A stretch of DNA of 64,000 bases from Budorcas taxicolor (Eukaryota > Chordata > Mammalia > Artiodactyla > Bovidae): positions 23,626,001 through 23,690,000 of the forward strand of contig NC_068933.1 in the NCBI RefSeq assembly GCF_023091745.1. Reading direction: 5' to 3'. A program made the translations under genes and the position numbers. The notes under the pieces were generated by a model, which made no database searches, had not been told where the DNA came from, and was given only the letters and a program-made list of their open reading frames with translations. Of this stretch, positions 22,382 to 34,956 are shown one piece after another. Each line of letters opens with the position of its first letter. Positions within the stretch are counted from its first letter, which is position 1.

Positions 22382-23489
22382 AAGGATTCCGCTGGATCAT
22401 CCAAAAAGCAAGAGAGTTCCAGAAAAACATCTATTTCTGCTTTATTGACTATGCCAAAGCCTTTGACTGTGTGGATCACAATAAACTGTGGAAAATTCTG
22501 AAAGAGATGGGCATACCAGACCACCTGACCTGCCTCTTGAGAAATCTGTATGCAGGTCAGGAAGCAACAGTTAGAACTGGACATGGAACAACAGACTGGT
22601 TCCAAATAGGAAAAGGAGTACGTCACCCTGCTTATTTAACTTATATGCAGAGTACATCATGAGAAACACTGGACTGGAAGAAACACAAGCTGGAATCAAG
22701 ATTGCCAGGAGAAATATCAATAACCGGCAGAAAGTGAAGAGGAGCTAAAAAGCCTCTTGATGAAAGTGAAAGAGGAGAGTGAAAAAGTTGGTTTAAAGCT
22801 CAACATTCAGAAAACGAAGATCATGGCATCTGGTCCCATTACTTCATGGGAAATAGATGGGGAAATAGTGGAAACAGTGTCAGACTTTATTTTTTGGGGC
22901 TCCAAAATCACTGCAGATGGTGACTGCAGCCATGAAATTAAAAGATGCTTACTCCTTGGAAGAAAAGTTATGACCAACCTAGATAGTATATTCAAAAGCA
23001 GAGACATTACCTTGCTGACTACGGTCCGTCTAGTCAAGGCTACGGTTTTTCCAGTGGTCATGTATGGATGTGAGAGTTGGACTGTGAAGAAGGCTGAGCG
23101 CCAAAGAATTGATGCTTTTGAACTATGGTGTTGGAGAAGACTCTTGAGACTCCCTTGGACTGCAAGGAGATCCAACCAGTCCATTCTGAAGGAGATCAGC
23201 CTTGGGATTTCTTTGGAAGGACTGATGCTAAAGCTGAAACTCCAGTACTTTGGCTACCTCATGTGAAGAGTTGACTCATTGGAAAAGACTCTGATGCTGG
23301 GAGGGACTGGGGGCAGGAGGAGAAGGGGACGACCGAGGATGAGATGGCTGGATGGCATCACGGACTCGATGGACGTGAGTCTGAGTGAACTCCAGGAGTT
23401 GGTGATGGACAGGGAGGCCTGGCATGCTGCGATTCATGGGGTCGCAAAGAGTCGGACACGACTGAGTGACTGAACTGAACTGAAGGATT
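22382..23489 (+). mobile_element. BovB LINE, 5' truncated, RT catalytic motif deleted
   Basis: Covers the BovB RT from the F-I-D-Y-A-K-A-F-D motif to the 3' end. The segment that should encode Y-A-D-D is missing: at about 22722-22727 'aataacc' joins directly to 'ggcagaaagtg'. A 169-codon frame (22757-23266) covers the C-terminal domain. Flanked by aaggatt at 22382-22388 and 23483-23489. Confidence 0.92.
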
Positions 23490-23690
23490 ATATAACAACA
23501 ATGTATCCTGCTTGAGGACAGTTTCTCCTTCCTGAAAACCTTCTGACTAATCCTGATATCTTAGAATGTATATTTTGGGAGTGGGCCTGGTAAAATCTTT
23601 CTACTGTTAAGTTCTAATCCTGTTATCTTAAAATGTAAATTGTGGGAGTGGGTCTGATAAAACTTTGAGGCATTCTTTTGATTTATTGTA

Positions 23691-24074
23691 ATAACTAATT
23701 AAGTCAAGTCAACTGAAGTTGCTCAGTCATGTCTGAGTCTTTGCGACCCCATGGACTGTAGCCCGCCAGGCTCCTCTGTCCATGAGATTCTCCAGGCAAG
23801 AATACTGCCATTTCCTTCTCTAGGGGATCTTCCCAACCCAGGGATCGAACCCAGGTCTCCCGCATTGCAGGCAGATGCTTTATCCTCTGATCATGTCTGA
23901 TTCTTTGCGACCCCATGGACTATACAGTCCAATTTTCCAGACAAGAATACTGGAGTGGGTAGCCTATCCCTTCTCCAGGGGATCTTCCCAACCCAGGGAT
24001 TGAACCCAGATCTCCTGCATTGCAGGCAGATTCTTTACCAACTGAGCTATCAGGGAAGCCCAATAACTAATTAA
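23691..24074 (-). mobile_element. Dimeric Bov-tA insertion, antisense
   Basis: Two antisense Bov-tA copies head to tail (about 23704-23885 and 23886-24061) enclosed by one target duplication, aataactaattaa, at 23691-23703 and 24062-24074. The single duplication suggests that the pair was inserted together. Confidence 0.88.
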
Positions 24075-24094
24075 AGAAGTATATAATTCCCTTG

Positions 24095-24323
24095 CTTAGA
24101 CTTGTAAGGACTTCCCTGGTGGCTCAGACAGTAAAGCGTCTGTCTACAATGTGGGACAGCTGGGTTCAATCCCGGGGTTGGAAAGATCCCCTGGAGGAGG
24201 AAATGGCAATCTACTTCAGTACTATTGCCTGGAGAATCCCATGGACAGAGGAGCCTGGTAGGTTACAGTCCATGGGGTCGCAAAAAGTCAGACATGACTG
24301 AGCGACTTCACTTAGACTTGTAA
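24095..24323 (+). mobile_element. Bov-tA SINE with target-site duplication
   Basis: Full-length Bov-tA. Target duplication cttagacttgtaa at 24095-24107 and 24311-24323. Confidence 0.92.
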
Positions 24324-24485
24324 ACCGTGGGGAACGGGTGCTCTATTAGATGACTTCAAAAGCTGACTTCCCTGACCACCACCCACTTCCAAATGAAAGG
24401 GACCTTACAAAGTCCTGCTGAGCACTGGACAGCAGTTAACACTGCAGGGAGCCACTAGCTGGGTTCATCTGTCCAGGATTAAACC

Positions 24486-24663
24486 TGCCTCCACTGATAT
24501 GTTACAGTAACCCAAAGACTCACTTTCAGCCCTTCTGTGAATCCCCCACTTCCCCTGAGACCCCACGGGACATGGAGGACCCTGGACAACCTGAAAACTC
24601 CAGGTGGATTTTTTGAGTGAGCCTCTCCAAGACTTAAAGCTCTTGTTCAGGAAGGATAAATAG
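24486..24663 (+). repeat. Inter-unit spacer, copy 1
   Basis: Sequence around 'cctgcctccactgatatgtt' and 'gagcctctccaagactt' that recurs at 42318-42496 and, in part, at 61373-61493. In each case it leads into a CHR SINE at the same site. Confidence 0.8.
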
Positions 24664-24798
24664 GGAATTCCCTGGTGGTCCAGTGGTTAAGAATTCATCT
24701 TGCAATGCAGAGGATGCAAGTTCAATCCCTGCCTGGGGAACTAAGATCCCACATGCTGCAGAGCAACCAAGACCACGTGCCACAACTCAATAGCCCAT
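24664..24798 (+). mobile_element. CHR SINE in the spacer, truncated by BovB
   Basis: Inserted after 'caggaaggataaatag'. Same site as the CHR SINEs at 42497 and 61494. Its 3' half is lost where a BovB fragment begins. Confidence 0.88.
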
Positions 24799-25273
24799 GA
24801 GCAGAGACATTACTTTGCCAACAAAGGTCCGTCTAGTCAAAGCTATGGTTTTTCCAGTGGTCATGTATGGATGTGAGTGTTGGACCATAAAGAAAGCTGA
24901 GCACCGAAGAATTGATGCTTTTGAACTATGGTGTTAGAGAAGAGTCTTGAGAGTCCCTTGGACTGCAAGGAGATCAAACCAGTCAATCCTAAAGGAAATC
25001 AACCCTGAACATTCATTGGAAGGACTGATGCTGAAGCTGAAGCTCCAGTACTTTGGCCATCTGATTGGAAGCGCTGACTCATGGGAAAAGACTCTGATGC
25101 TGGGAAAAACTGAGATCAGGAGGAGAAGGGGGCAGCAGAGGATGAGATGGTTAGATAGCATCACCGGCTCAATGGACATGAGTCTGAGCAAACTCCAGGA
25201 ACTCATGAATGACAGGGAAGCCTGGTTAGCCACAGTGCACGGGAACTCGAAGGGTCAGACTTGACTTAGTGAC
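24799..25273 (+). mobile_element. BovB LINE 3' fragment at the unit A/B junction
   Basis: Runs from the RT C-terminal region to the BovB end, including 'gttccagtggtcatgtatgg'-type and 'atgtgagtgttggacc' blocks. Immediately after it the leader of copy B starts in mid-sequence. A BovB end precedes the leader of copy D at the same point. Confidence 0.9.
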
Positions 25274-25281
25274 TGAAGAGC

Positions 25282-27702
25282 AGCCTTGAGTTACTTGGTG
25301 GTATTTTAGAGAAAAAAAGACAGTAAGGGTCTTGAATTTCTCCCTCCTCTGCTTTTCCTAGGTAACTATTCTGCCTGGTCTCTCAGCAACTACTTGATTC
25401 ATCCGTAGTTCCCCAGACTGAGATGGAAAAAAAGAGCCATTTATATAAAATGGAGGAGGAAAACCATGAGATCTCTGGTTTTGTCTTTATGTAAAAATTA
25501 ACTTCTAAATGAGCTGTATTCAATGGGCTTAAAGGAAAAGGAGAGTTTATATACATTCTCAGAAATAACAAAGAGGCTCCCAGGATACATTTCAGGTTCA
25601 TGTGATCTGGGAAGTAGTCAACATTTAATTAATATCTGGTATTGGAGTTAGCTTAAACTTGTGCATTTAATTAATGCAGACCTGACTTTAGAGTGATCAA
25701 CATTAAATACAATTATCTTATCATATGTAGGGTTACTGACTATAATAAGTGCATATTGTGTCTGTTGTGAAATTTGTCAACAGGGAAAATAGGCTGATAT
25801 GATTAAATTTTTGAGTAAATATAACTGGGATAAGAACTTTTTGGTAAACTCTGTAGCAATAATTATCTAAAATACCCTTTCCAAATGTTGATAAACTGAA
25901 ACTACATGAAGTTAAATGATAGGAATTCATTGAGCATCCAGGCCATTTCAAATAAGATGAAATATTGGGAATATTAATTGCTAAACAGGTCAAATTTGCC
26001 TACTTTTGTTTCCTGTGAGAGAAAAACAAAAATGATTTGTGTCACCTGGAGCTGTTTTTACTAATCTATACAATGCTAACATAGCAGACAGTTCATGGTT
26101 GTTTAAGGAAAGTAGGACGTGTGTTTTCGGAGAAGAAGGTATGAGGAAAGGAAATGTACTTTGTTGAAAGGGAAAAGGGTGATCTTGTCCTGGAACTGGC
26201 TATTTCTGAATGGGGAAAAAATAAGGGACAAAGTACGGCTACAGAAATTAGCAGGTTTGTGAAAGAGGAACATTGAGAAAGGAAGTTTGTTATGTGGTCA
26301 GGGTTTTATAAAGTTGGATTAAATTAATTAGGTAGACACATTTGATTAAGAATAGGTTGATTTGATGCAGGAGTGGATTTGGTTTCTCTCTCACAAGGGA
26401 ACAGTTTTCCTGGAATACACCTTTTGATATCAGATGATGAGTTTCTGTGCCCTTAAGTAATCTGTATTTACTTCTGAAAATTTTTTTTGCCCCTTAGCTC
26501 AATGAGTAATAGTTTAGTTTTCCTCTGTGATTCTATCTGACTGGGTGTTTAAAAACTTTTTGACAGGCTCCTCTGGTGGCTCACTGGTAAAGAATCCACC
26601 TGAAATGCAGGGGGACTCTGGTTCAATGCCTGGTCTGGAAGGATCCCGCATGCCATGGAGCAACTAAACCCCACTGTCCCAACTACTGAGCCCGTGTCTA
26701 GAGACTGGGAGCCGTGACTACTGAGCCCACGCTCCCAAGGGCTCTGCAACAAGAAAAGCCACCGAAGCGAGAAGCCTACACACCACAACTAGAGCGTAGC
26801 CCCTGCTCACTGCAAGCAGAGAAAGCCTGCCCAGCAACAAAGGCCCAGCATGCCAAAAATAAAAAGAAATAAATACAGTTACAAAAAAAACTTTTGAGAT
26901 TTCTGACACATTCCCCAAGTATCAAATTCTAACTAAAGCTCTTTTGACCTCAACCTACTTTAGGGTGCTTCAAAGGGCCCTTGGAGCACCCCAAAAATAT
27001 ATCCTAAACTGGGTTCATTTGATATATTAAATTACACAGGAAACACTGTCCAAACTCACTGTTGCCTGCGTCAGATAGAATCATCAGGCCCTCTCCAATT
27101 TTATCACATCCGCTGAAAAGACAGAGGAAAAACTTTTGGGTTCTTCTGCTGCCCAGTCTCTCACCCTACTCTATGTCCAAAAAATCCCATGAGAATCCTC
27201 CCACCTCCAGGCCCTCATTTTCTGACCCCCATGGCATTGTCCACTGAGCCCAACTCCAGTTCCTCTGGGAGGTTCCTTTCTGCACCTCTGGGACCCCCTT
27301 TACTCCAGGCGGTGGCAGCTCATACACTGTTACAACTACCTACTGGGCTGGCCACTTCCAAGGAGGCCACATCCTAGGTTTAACAGACGCTCAATATCAA
27401 GGAATACACCCCAACACAGGGAAAACTGTTATAGGACATGAACTTTATAGACAACAGATCCCCCTCAAGGAGAGTCCTGATGACACACTGGCACTGCTTC
27501 AAACGTCCCCTATCGGGTACCCCTCATGTGAGAGACTGGGTGGACCAGAGACATCTGGTTAGGAACTGATGGGAGAGTAGAGGACCCTCAAAATCCTATC
27601 AGATGAGAAGGGAATTCAGAGGACACTCTGAACCTCCCAGTAAATGTCTCCAGGACTCTGGACTTCATTTCTGGGAGCGCTCTTGGTTGCAGGTTACTGA
27701 AC
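25282..27702 (+). repeat. AT-rich 5' block and leader of ERV copy B
   Basis: Starts at 'cagccttgagttacttggtg', passes through a CT-rich segment, then a long AT-rich block (about 25410-27060), then the short leader shared with copy A. No open frame of note. Homologous blocks are at 44060-46356 (C), 52005-54945 (D), 63170-64000 (E), and a diverged one at 37954-39235. A CHR SINE interrupts it at 26564. Confidence 0.75.
26564..26890 (+). mobile_element. CHR SINE in leader B, shared with copy D
   Basis: Inserted in the sequence 'gtgtttaaaaactttttga'. The same insertion point carries a CHR SINE in copy D (53768), while copy C (about 45517-45540) and the 37.9-39.2 kb block are uninterrupted. Confidence 0.88.
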
Positions 27703-27761
27703 ATGGGAGGATCTTCCTCTAAGCCAGAAGAAACACCTCGGGACTGTATCCTTAGTAGTAG

Positions 27762-28190
27762 TAGTGTTGGCTGCTCAGTCATATCTGATTCTTTATGATC
27801 CCATAGACTATAGACCTATGGGCTCTCCTGGTGGCTCAGACGGTAAAGCATCTGCCTGCAGTGTGGGAGACCTGTATTCGATCCCTGGCTTGGGAAGATC
27901 CCCTGGAGAAGGAAAAGGCAACTCACTCCAGTGCACTTGGCCTGGAAAATTCCATGGACGGAGGAGCTTGGTAGGCTACAGTTCATGGGATAGCAAAGAG
28001 TCATACACGACTGAGCAACTTCACTTGCTCAATTTCACTCAGACTATAGACCACCAGGCTCCTCTGTCCATGGGATTCTCCAGGCAAGCATACTGGAGTG
28101 GGTTGCCATTCCCTTCCCCAGGGGATCTTCCTGACCTAGAGACAGAACCAGGTATCCTGCATTGCAGAAAGATTCTTTAACATCTGGAAG
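27762..28190 (-). mobile_element. Bov-tA SINE in gag, antisense, shared with copy D
   Basis: Antisense Bov-tA inserted just after 'gtatccttag'. Copy D has an antisense Bov-tA at the same site (55012-55212). Copy C reads straight through. It is split by a younger sense SINE at 27820-28024. Confidence 0.88.
27807..28052 (+). mobile_element. Bov-tA SINE nested in the previous SINE
   Basis: Full head 'gggctctcctggtggctcag'. Target duplication actatagacc at 27807-27816 and 28043-28052, both within the older SINE. Absent in copy D, so it arrived after B and D separated. Confidence 0.92.
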
Positions 28191-29101
28191 ATCTCAAATT
28201 GTGAATTATAAAAAATAGAGCGAAAAGGGAAAAACTTAAATTGTACTGTAACACTGCCTTGCCTTTATGTAAGTTAGGGGGATGGAGAAAAATGGCCTGA
28301 ATATGGGTCTCTAAATTACAGTACCATCTTGCAACTGGATCTTTATTGTCCCAAAATGGATTTGTTCAAGCCTTCATGGTTCTGTATTAAAAACAGTTCT
28401 ACCCAGTTCCTATAAGCAAAAGCTTGGCAAATCAGAAAGCACTCTCGACATCTTAAATGACTCTCTTATAACTTTCCCCAATTTCAGGGGTGAAACCAAG
28501 TCTCCATTGCTTTCCCAGTGCCACCGAGTTTCCCAGATCCCTCTGACCAATTCAAAAGTCACCTCCCTATGTCCTATATACCTTCATCACACCTGAATGG
28601 AGACTCGTGCCCCTGGAGTAACTCATAGTGGAACTTCCTATCATCCAGGATCAGATAAAATATGTTCTCGAAGGGAAGTGGCAAATGGTGACATGGCAGA
28701 GTACATGTTCTCTTCTCTTTAACTGAGTTAGCCCAATGCAAACAGAAACTTTTACTGAAGACACTAGTAAATTTGCTGCAGGGCTTCAGGCCCTAACTCT
28801 GGGCTTTAACTTAGAAGAATGTCCAAATAGTCCGATCTATAGTACTTGCTTCAGCCTTGAGAAAAAACAGAATCTGGGCAGTAGCCCGGGGGAATTGTGA
28901 CGAGCTTGCCAGGGACCAACCTGAACATTTTCTTATCGGGGAGACGTAGTCTCAAGTCAGGAGGCACAGTGGAATTATAATTCCCAGGAGGGAATAGAAG
29001 TGATGAAACATGTGATCTGCTGTGTTATTACAAGTGATGAAAAACCCTATCAAAAAGCCAATTAATATGAAAGGGTCAAAGGCATAACCTAAGTAGAAAA
29101 C

Positions 29102-30616
29102 TACCGCACAACTGCGCTCATCTCACATGCCAGCAAGGTGATGCTCAAAATCCTTCAAGTCAGGTTCCAACAGTTCGTGAACTGAGAACTTCCAGATGTA
29201 CCAGCTGGATTTAGAAAAGGCAGAGGAACCACAGATCAATTGGCAACATCATCTGGATCATAGAAAAAGCAAGAGAATTCCAGAAAAACATCTACTTCTG
29301 CTTCACTGACTATGCTAAAGCCTTTGAACGTATGGATCACAACAAACTGTGGAAAACTCTTCAAGAGATGGGAATACCAGACCTGCCTCCCACGAAGCCT
29401 GTATGCAGGTCAAGAAGCAACAGCTAGAACCTGACATGGAACAATAGACTGATTCAAAGATGGAAGGGGGTATGTCAAGGCTGTACATTGTTATTCTGCT
29501 CATTTACCTTATATGCAGAGTGTCTGTGTGCTAAGTTGTTTCAGTCATGTCTGATTCCGTGTGACCCTATGGAAGGTAACCTGCCAGGCCCCACTGTCCA
29601 CGGGATTCTCCAGGCCAGTATACTGGAGTGCGTTGCCATGCTCTTCTCCAGGGGATCTTCCTGATGCAGGGATGGAACTCGTGCCTCTTACCTCTCCTGC
29701 ACTGGCAGGCAGGTGCTTTACTACTAGCCCACGAGAGAAGCCCCTGTATGCAGAGTACATGATGGGCAATGCCAGGCTGGATGAATCACAAGTTGGAATC
29801 AAGATTGCCAGGAAAAATATCAATAACCTGAGATATGCAGATGACACTATCCTAATGACAGAAAGTGAAGAGAAAATAAAGAGCCCCTTGATGAAAGTGA
29901 AAGAGGAGAGTGAAAAAGTTGGCTTAAAGCTCCACATTCAGAAGACGAAGATCATGGCATCTGGTCCCATCACTTTATGGGAAATAGATGGGGAAACAGT
30001 GGAAACAGTGGTTAACTTTATTTTTGGGGGCTTCAAAATCACTGCAGATGGTGATTGCAGCCATGAAATTAAAAGAAGCTTACTCCTTGGAAGGAAAGTT
30101 ATGACCAACCTAGACAGCATATTAAAAAGCAGAGACATCACTTTGTCCACAAAGGTCCATCTAGTTAAGGCTATGGTTTTTCCAGTGGTCATGTATGGAT
30201 GTGAGAGTTGGACTATGAAGAAGGCTGAGTGCCGAAGAATTGATGCTTTTGAACTGTGGTGTTGGAGAAGACTCTTGAGAGTCCCTTGGACTGCAAGCAG
30301 ATCCAACCAGTCCATCCAAAAGGAGATTAGTCCTGGGTATTCATTGGAAGGACTGATGTTGAAGCTAAAGCTGCAATACTTTGGCTACCTGATGCGAAGA
30401 GCTGACTCATTTGAAAAGACCCTGATGCTGGGAAAGATTGAGGGAAGGAGGAGAAGGGGATGACAGAGGATGAGATGGTTGGATGGCATCACTGAGTCAA
30501 TGGACATGGGTTTGGGTAGACTCCAGCACTTGGTGATGGACAGGGAGGCCTGGCCTGCTGCAGTTCATGGGGTTGCAAAGAGTTGGACACAACTGAGTGA
30601 CTGAACTGAACTGATG
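29102..30616 (+). mobile_element. BovB LINE with RT motif retained, inserted in copy B gag
   Basis: 5' truncated BovB, non-autonomous here. It keeps the Y-A-D-D-T catalytic motif (near 29836-29850) and a 300-codon open frame (29561-30463) whose first part is a SINE read through and whose remainder is the RT C-terminal domain, including the M-Y-G-C-E-S-W-T string. The upstream fingers region is frame-broken. Split by an antisense SINE at 29523-29745. Confidence 0.92.
29512..29757 (-). mobile_element. Bov-tA SINE, antisense, nested in BovB
   Basis: Target duplication tatgcagagt just before 29523 and again at about 29747-29756. Interrupts the BovB RT coding region. Confidence 0.9.
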
Positions 30617-31314
30617 AAGGTGAAGAACAGAATCAAAACTCGACATTCAAAAAACTAAAATCATGGCATCCAATCCCATCTCTTAATGGCAAATAGATGA
30701 GGAAACAATGGAAACAGTGGCAGATTTTATTTTCTTGGGTTCCAAAATCACTGTGGACAGTGACTGCAGTCATGAAATAAAAAGACGCTTGCTCCTTGGA
30801 AGGAAAGCTATGACAAACCTAAATAGCATATTCAAAAGCATAGACATCACTTTGCCCACAAAGGTCTGTATAGTCAAAGCTATGGTTTTTCAGTAGTCAT
30901 GCACAGATGTGACAGCTGGATCATAAAGAAAGCTGAATGCTGAAAAATTGATGCTTTGGAACTGTGGTCTTGGAGAAGACTCTTGAGAGCCCCTTGGGCA
31001 GCAAGGATATCAAACCAGTCAATCATAAAAAAAAAAAAAAGAACCCTGAATATTCACTGGAAGGACTGATGCTGAAGCTCTAATACTTTGGCCACCTGAT
31101 GCAAAGAGCTGACTCATTGGAAAAGACCCTGATGCTGGGAAAGATTGAGGACAGGAGGAGAAGGGGATACAAAGGATGAAATGGTTGGGTGGCATAACTG
31201 ACTCAATGAAAATGAGTTTGAGCAAACTCTAGGAGATAGCGAAAGACAGGGAAGCCTAGCATGCTGCAGTCCATGGGGTCCCGAAGAGGTGGACACACTC
31301 AGTGACTGAATAAC
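30617..31314 (+). mobile_element. Second BovB LINE 3' fragment
   Basis: Repeats the same BovB 3' region as the element just before it, more diverged, with an A-run at 31027-31040. Followed by the resumed capsid sequence. Confidence 0.88.
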
Positions 31315-31604
31315 AACAAATAAGAAAAAGAAAACAAAGCTCTCTTTCAGGAATGGGTTGTGGGGGCTTGTAGAAAATTTACTAACATTGACCCCTACCC
31401 TCCTGAGGGTCAATCCCTGGTGGCACAACATTTGGTCAATCTGCCCCTGATAATAGGCAGAAACTATAGAAGTTAAAATTAGGTCACAAACCCCAATGAC
31501 CCAACTCCTAGAGGTGGCCTTTAGCATATTCAATAATCGAGATCAAGCTGAAGAGGAAGAGAGCCCAAAGTGAGAAAAGACAGGCCAGGGATCAAGATAA
31601 ACTG

Positions 31605-34089
31605 ATGGGGGGATTCTGGGGACTCCCTCTGAGATGTCTATCAGGGAGCTCTGGGTGGTCCCTAATGTGGCAGGTAGGAAGATCGGGTTTTTTTAATGGA
31701 CATGGGGGCCACTTACTCTGTCCTGAGCTCTCACAGTGGGCCCCTTTCCTCAAAAGCTGCACAGAGACTGGTGTCAATGGAAAGCCTCCCCCCTGTTACT
31801 TCACTGGCCTCTCCCGTGACAACCTGAACAGACTTGATCTCACGTGCCTTTGGCTGTCCCTCAGTGTCCTAACCCACTACTGAGGAGGGACCTCCTGGGC
31901 TCCTTGGGACCATTAAACAATTAGGACAGCTGGACCAGCCCCATATATTGACTCTGACTACATGAGACCAACCAGAAGAGCAAGGTCTTATCCCCAGCCA
32001 TTTTCTACAGGGAGTGAACCTGCATTTTGGGAACAAGGAGAACCCAGGAGGGCCATCAATACCCAACCTGTAAGAATTAGGGTAAGTGGCTTCTGGCCTA
32101 AGCCTAACAAGAGACAATAATCCCATTGAATTGGTTTATAACCCCTCATACATAAATTCTTAACTCACGGCCTCTTGGGGCCCTGACAGTCTCCATGCAA
32201 TATTCCTATTTTTCCCATCATTAAGTCTCCTGGGGAATATCGAGCGGTAGAAAAACTTAGAGCAAGAAATGATGCCGTGGTCCTTATTCACCCCCGTGTG
32301 GCCGATCCTTATGAAATATCACCTCGAATCCCTGAGGATGCCTAGGCTTTACTGTGCTCAACCTCATCCAGTCTATCCCTCCTTACAGTATGTTTGCCTT
32401 TGAGTGGACTAACCACCACTTAGGCCAAAGGTAAAAATACACCTGGACAGTATGGCCTTGAGGAGTTTCAGGCAAGTCCACACTTGATCTTCCAGGGCCT
32501 AGGAAAACAATTCTGTGAGATACACCTCAAAGAACAGGCTGTTCTACAGGATGTGCATGACATATTAATATCTACCTCACCATAGAGGGCTCAGATCAAA
32601 AGACCACTGAAGTCCTTAATTTTGGGGGTGCTACAGAGCCTCTCAAAGGCACAACAAATGTCAAAGCCATGAGGTAAATATCTGGACTACACTACCCAAC
32701 CTCAGAAATAGACAGTTACCTCCACATAGAAAACAAGCTATATTCAGGCCTAAGCACTCCAAACATCTGCCCGCAACACAGGAGACACGGGTTCAATCCC
32801 TGATTGGGAAGATCCCCTGGAGAAGGAAATGGCAATCCACTCTAGTATTCTTGACTGGAAAATCCCATGAACAGAGCTGGACACAGCTTAGAGACTTAGT
32901 ATCAACAACTCCAAAGACAAAGAAACATCTCTGTACCTTTTTGTGCATGGTAGGATTTTGCAGAATGTGGATTCCAAAATTTGGGCTAATGGCTAAGCCT
33001 CTACATGAAATCACTAAGGCTCAGATTCAAAATTATTACTTTAGAATGAGGGGAACAGGAAAAGGCTTTTAATGATATCAAGCAGGCCCTCACCAAAGCC
33101 CCTGCTCTAGGTCACCCCAGCCTGAAAAGGCCCTTCATCTTATATATGGCTGAAAAGCAAGGCACAGCTCTGGGGTTCTCATACAGAAACTGGGCAAGTT
33201 CCTCAGCCTGTTAGGTAGTTTTACAAAAACTACATTTCATGGCCCAAGATTGGTGTGGCTGCCTCTGGGCAGTAGCTACTACACTTTATTAGTAAAAGAA
33301 GCTCACAAGCTTACTTTTAGACACCCACAGGAAGTCCATACACCTTATCAAGGGCAAGGGATTCCAGAGATTAAAGGCCTCTATTGGCTAACTGAAGGCT
33401 GTCTTACTAATACCATGCCATGCTCCTTGACTCCCGAGAGCTAACCCACAAAACTTAACCACATCCTCATCTCGGCTACGCTTATGCCTGGTGAGAGCCC
33501 AGAGCTGACACATTCTTGCCTCAGATCCCTTAACCAGGTTTAATGCCAGTAGGTCTGATCTAACTGAGGAACTGGAAAATTCTGGGGAAGAATGGTTACT
33601 GACGGCAGTAGCTTTATGAAGGACACAGTCAGGAGGGCAGGGGATGCTACGGTGAACACTCATAGTGTCAAAGATGCAAAACCTTTCCCACCCAACACTT
33701 CAGGCCAGAAGGATACCATGATAGCTCTAACCTGAGCCTTAACCCTAGAGGAAGGAGACACAGACTCAAAATATGCCGTCCTTATTTTACATGCCCACAC
33801 AGCTATCAGGGGAAAAAGAGAACTTTTAAGAGCACGAAATTCTATAAAATATGAGGCTGAGAGTTTTACATTTCATAGAAGCAGCTCAAACACCAAAACA
33901 GATACCAAAAGGGCATTTCTCAGATTATCCAAGGAACCCCAGGGCAGACTGGGAAGCAAAGAAAGCAGCCTTGCTGCCATAATAGGAATGATACTGATCT
34001 CATCCATTGCCCCTTCTACCTTTATACTCAGATACTCAGCCTCTGAAAAGACCTATGCACGAGACCAAGAAGCAACTAAGGAGAAAGAT
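31605..34089 (+). pseudogene. ERV copy B pol remnant
   Basis: Protease near 31690-31760 has D-M-G at 31699-31707 instead of D-T-G. Reverse transcriptase runs from about 31850 with many stops. Its active site reads D-V-H-D at 32550-32561, where the second position of the Asp pair is kept but the first is His, as in A and D. A Bov-tA SINE lies at 32758-32910. RNase H (T-D-G/S-S-S-F motif near 33600) and the start of integrase follow. The copy ends at 34089 in integrase, abutting a BovB fragment. Confidence 0.78.
32758..32910 (+). mobile_element. Bov-tA SINE in pol, shared with copies A and D
   Basis: Same site and same 5' truncation as the elements at 20041 and 57867. Shortened at its 3' part ('cccatgaacagagctggaca'). 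Confidence 0.85.
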
Positions 34090-34352
34090 GGACAAACCTA
34101 GACAGCATATTAAATAGCAGAGACATTACTTTGCCAACAAAGGTCCGTCTAGTCAAAGCTATGATTTTTCCATTAGTCATGTATGGATGTGAGAGTTGGA
34201 CCATAAAGAAGGTTGAGTGCCAAAGAATTGATGCTTTCAAACTGTGGTGCTGGAGACAACTCTTGCAAGTCCCTTGGTGAAGGATAGGAAAGACTGGTAT
34301 GCTGCAGTCCATGGTGTCGCAAAGAGTTGGACGTGACTGAGTGACTGAACAA
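34090..34352 (+). mobile_element. BovB LINE fragment ending copy B
   Basis: BovB 3' region with an internal deletion near 34275, directly joined to integrase of copy B on the left. Confidence 0.88.
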
Positions 34353-34432
34353 CAACAATATAAATTGGCATATATAAATGGTCTTTATATAAGGTGCTAA
34401 CAGCTCTTATTTAATTATACCGTGGGATAAAT

Positions 34433-34758
34433 GAGGCATATGGGCTTCCCTGATAGCTCAATTGGTAAAGAGCCCACCTGCAATGCAGGAGACCCTGGTT
34501 CAATTCCAAGATCTGCTGGAGAAGGGATAGGCTACACACTCCAGTATTCTTGGGTTTCCCTTGTGGCTCAGCTGGTAAAGAACTTGCCTGCAATGCAGGA
34601 GACCTGGGTTCAATCCCTGGGTTGGGAAGATCCCCTGGAGAAGAAAAAGGCTACCCACTCCAGTATTCTGGCCTGGAGAATTTCATGGACTGTATAGTCC
34701 ATAGGGTTGCAAAGAGTCGGACACGACTGAGCAGCTTTCACTTTCAAGCAAGGCATAT
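34433..34758 (+). mobile_element. Dimeric Bov-tA insertion
   Basis: A truncated Bov-tA (34441-34551) followed at once by a full one (34552-34745), enclosed by gaggcatat (34433-34441) and aaggcatat (34750-34758). Confidence 0.85.
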
Positions 34759-34956
34759 AGATTGCCGCTAAGAAAATAATAACTAAATGTACTAAGGAAA
34801 CCAATAGTTACCTCAGTCATACAAAATAAGTAAACTGGGGACTAACATTCAAGGGTTAATTTTTAAAAAGTGACTTTGCTTTAATTTATAAACTCAGAAA
34901 AATCTTTGCTAAGTGCTTTATACAAACCTTTGAAGACATGATAAATTAAAACTCTC
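34759..34956. other. AT-rich spacer, nothing recognised
   Basis: No known repeat or coding pattern identified. Confidence 0.4.

Larger units (their letters stand above)
22161..24485 (+). mobile_element. Probable 3' LTR region of ERV copy A, broken by insertions
   Basis: After integrase the sequence becomes purine-rich with a repeated motif ('ctcaaggaggag' at about 22199 and 22235), then a T/CT run (22252-22280). After a BovB insertion it continues with two imperfect direct repeats around 'atatcttagaatgtatattt' and 'ttatcttaaaatgtaaattg' (23556, 23622), each followed by 'gggagtgggyctg', and ends near 24485. This fits a 3' LTR of roughly 640 bp in total, but terminal repeats could not be matched to the putative 5' LTR. 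Confidence 0.4.
27703..31604 (+). pseudogene. ERV copy B gag remnant
   Basis: ATG at 27703 followed by Gly-Gly and a Ser/Lys-rich start, a plausible myristoylated matrix N-terminus. Matrix is cut by nested SINEs at 27762-28190, then resumes with the W/P and T-I-L-Q-L-D-L-type block (about 28230-28380). Capsid runs to about 29100, where two BovB elements (29102-31314) are inserted. It resumes with the end of the major homology region (31315-31420) and an acidic C-terminal stretch near 31560. Multiple stops and frameshifts. Same domain order as copies A, C and D. Confidence 0.75.

Noticed and set aside
29561..30463. 300-codon frame as a possible new gene
   Set aside because: It is an antisense SINE read through into BovB RT; start codon lies in the SINE.
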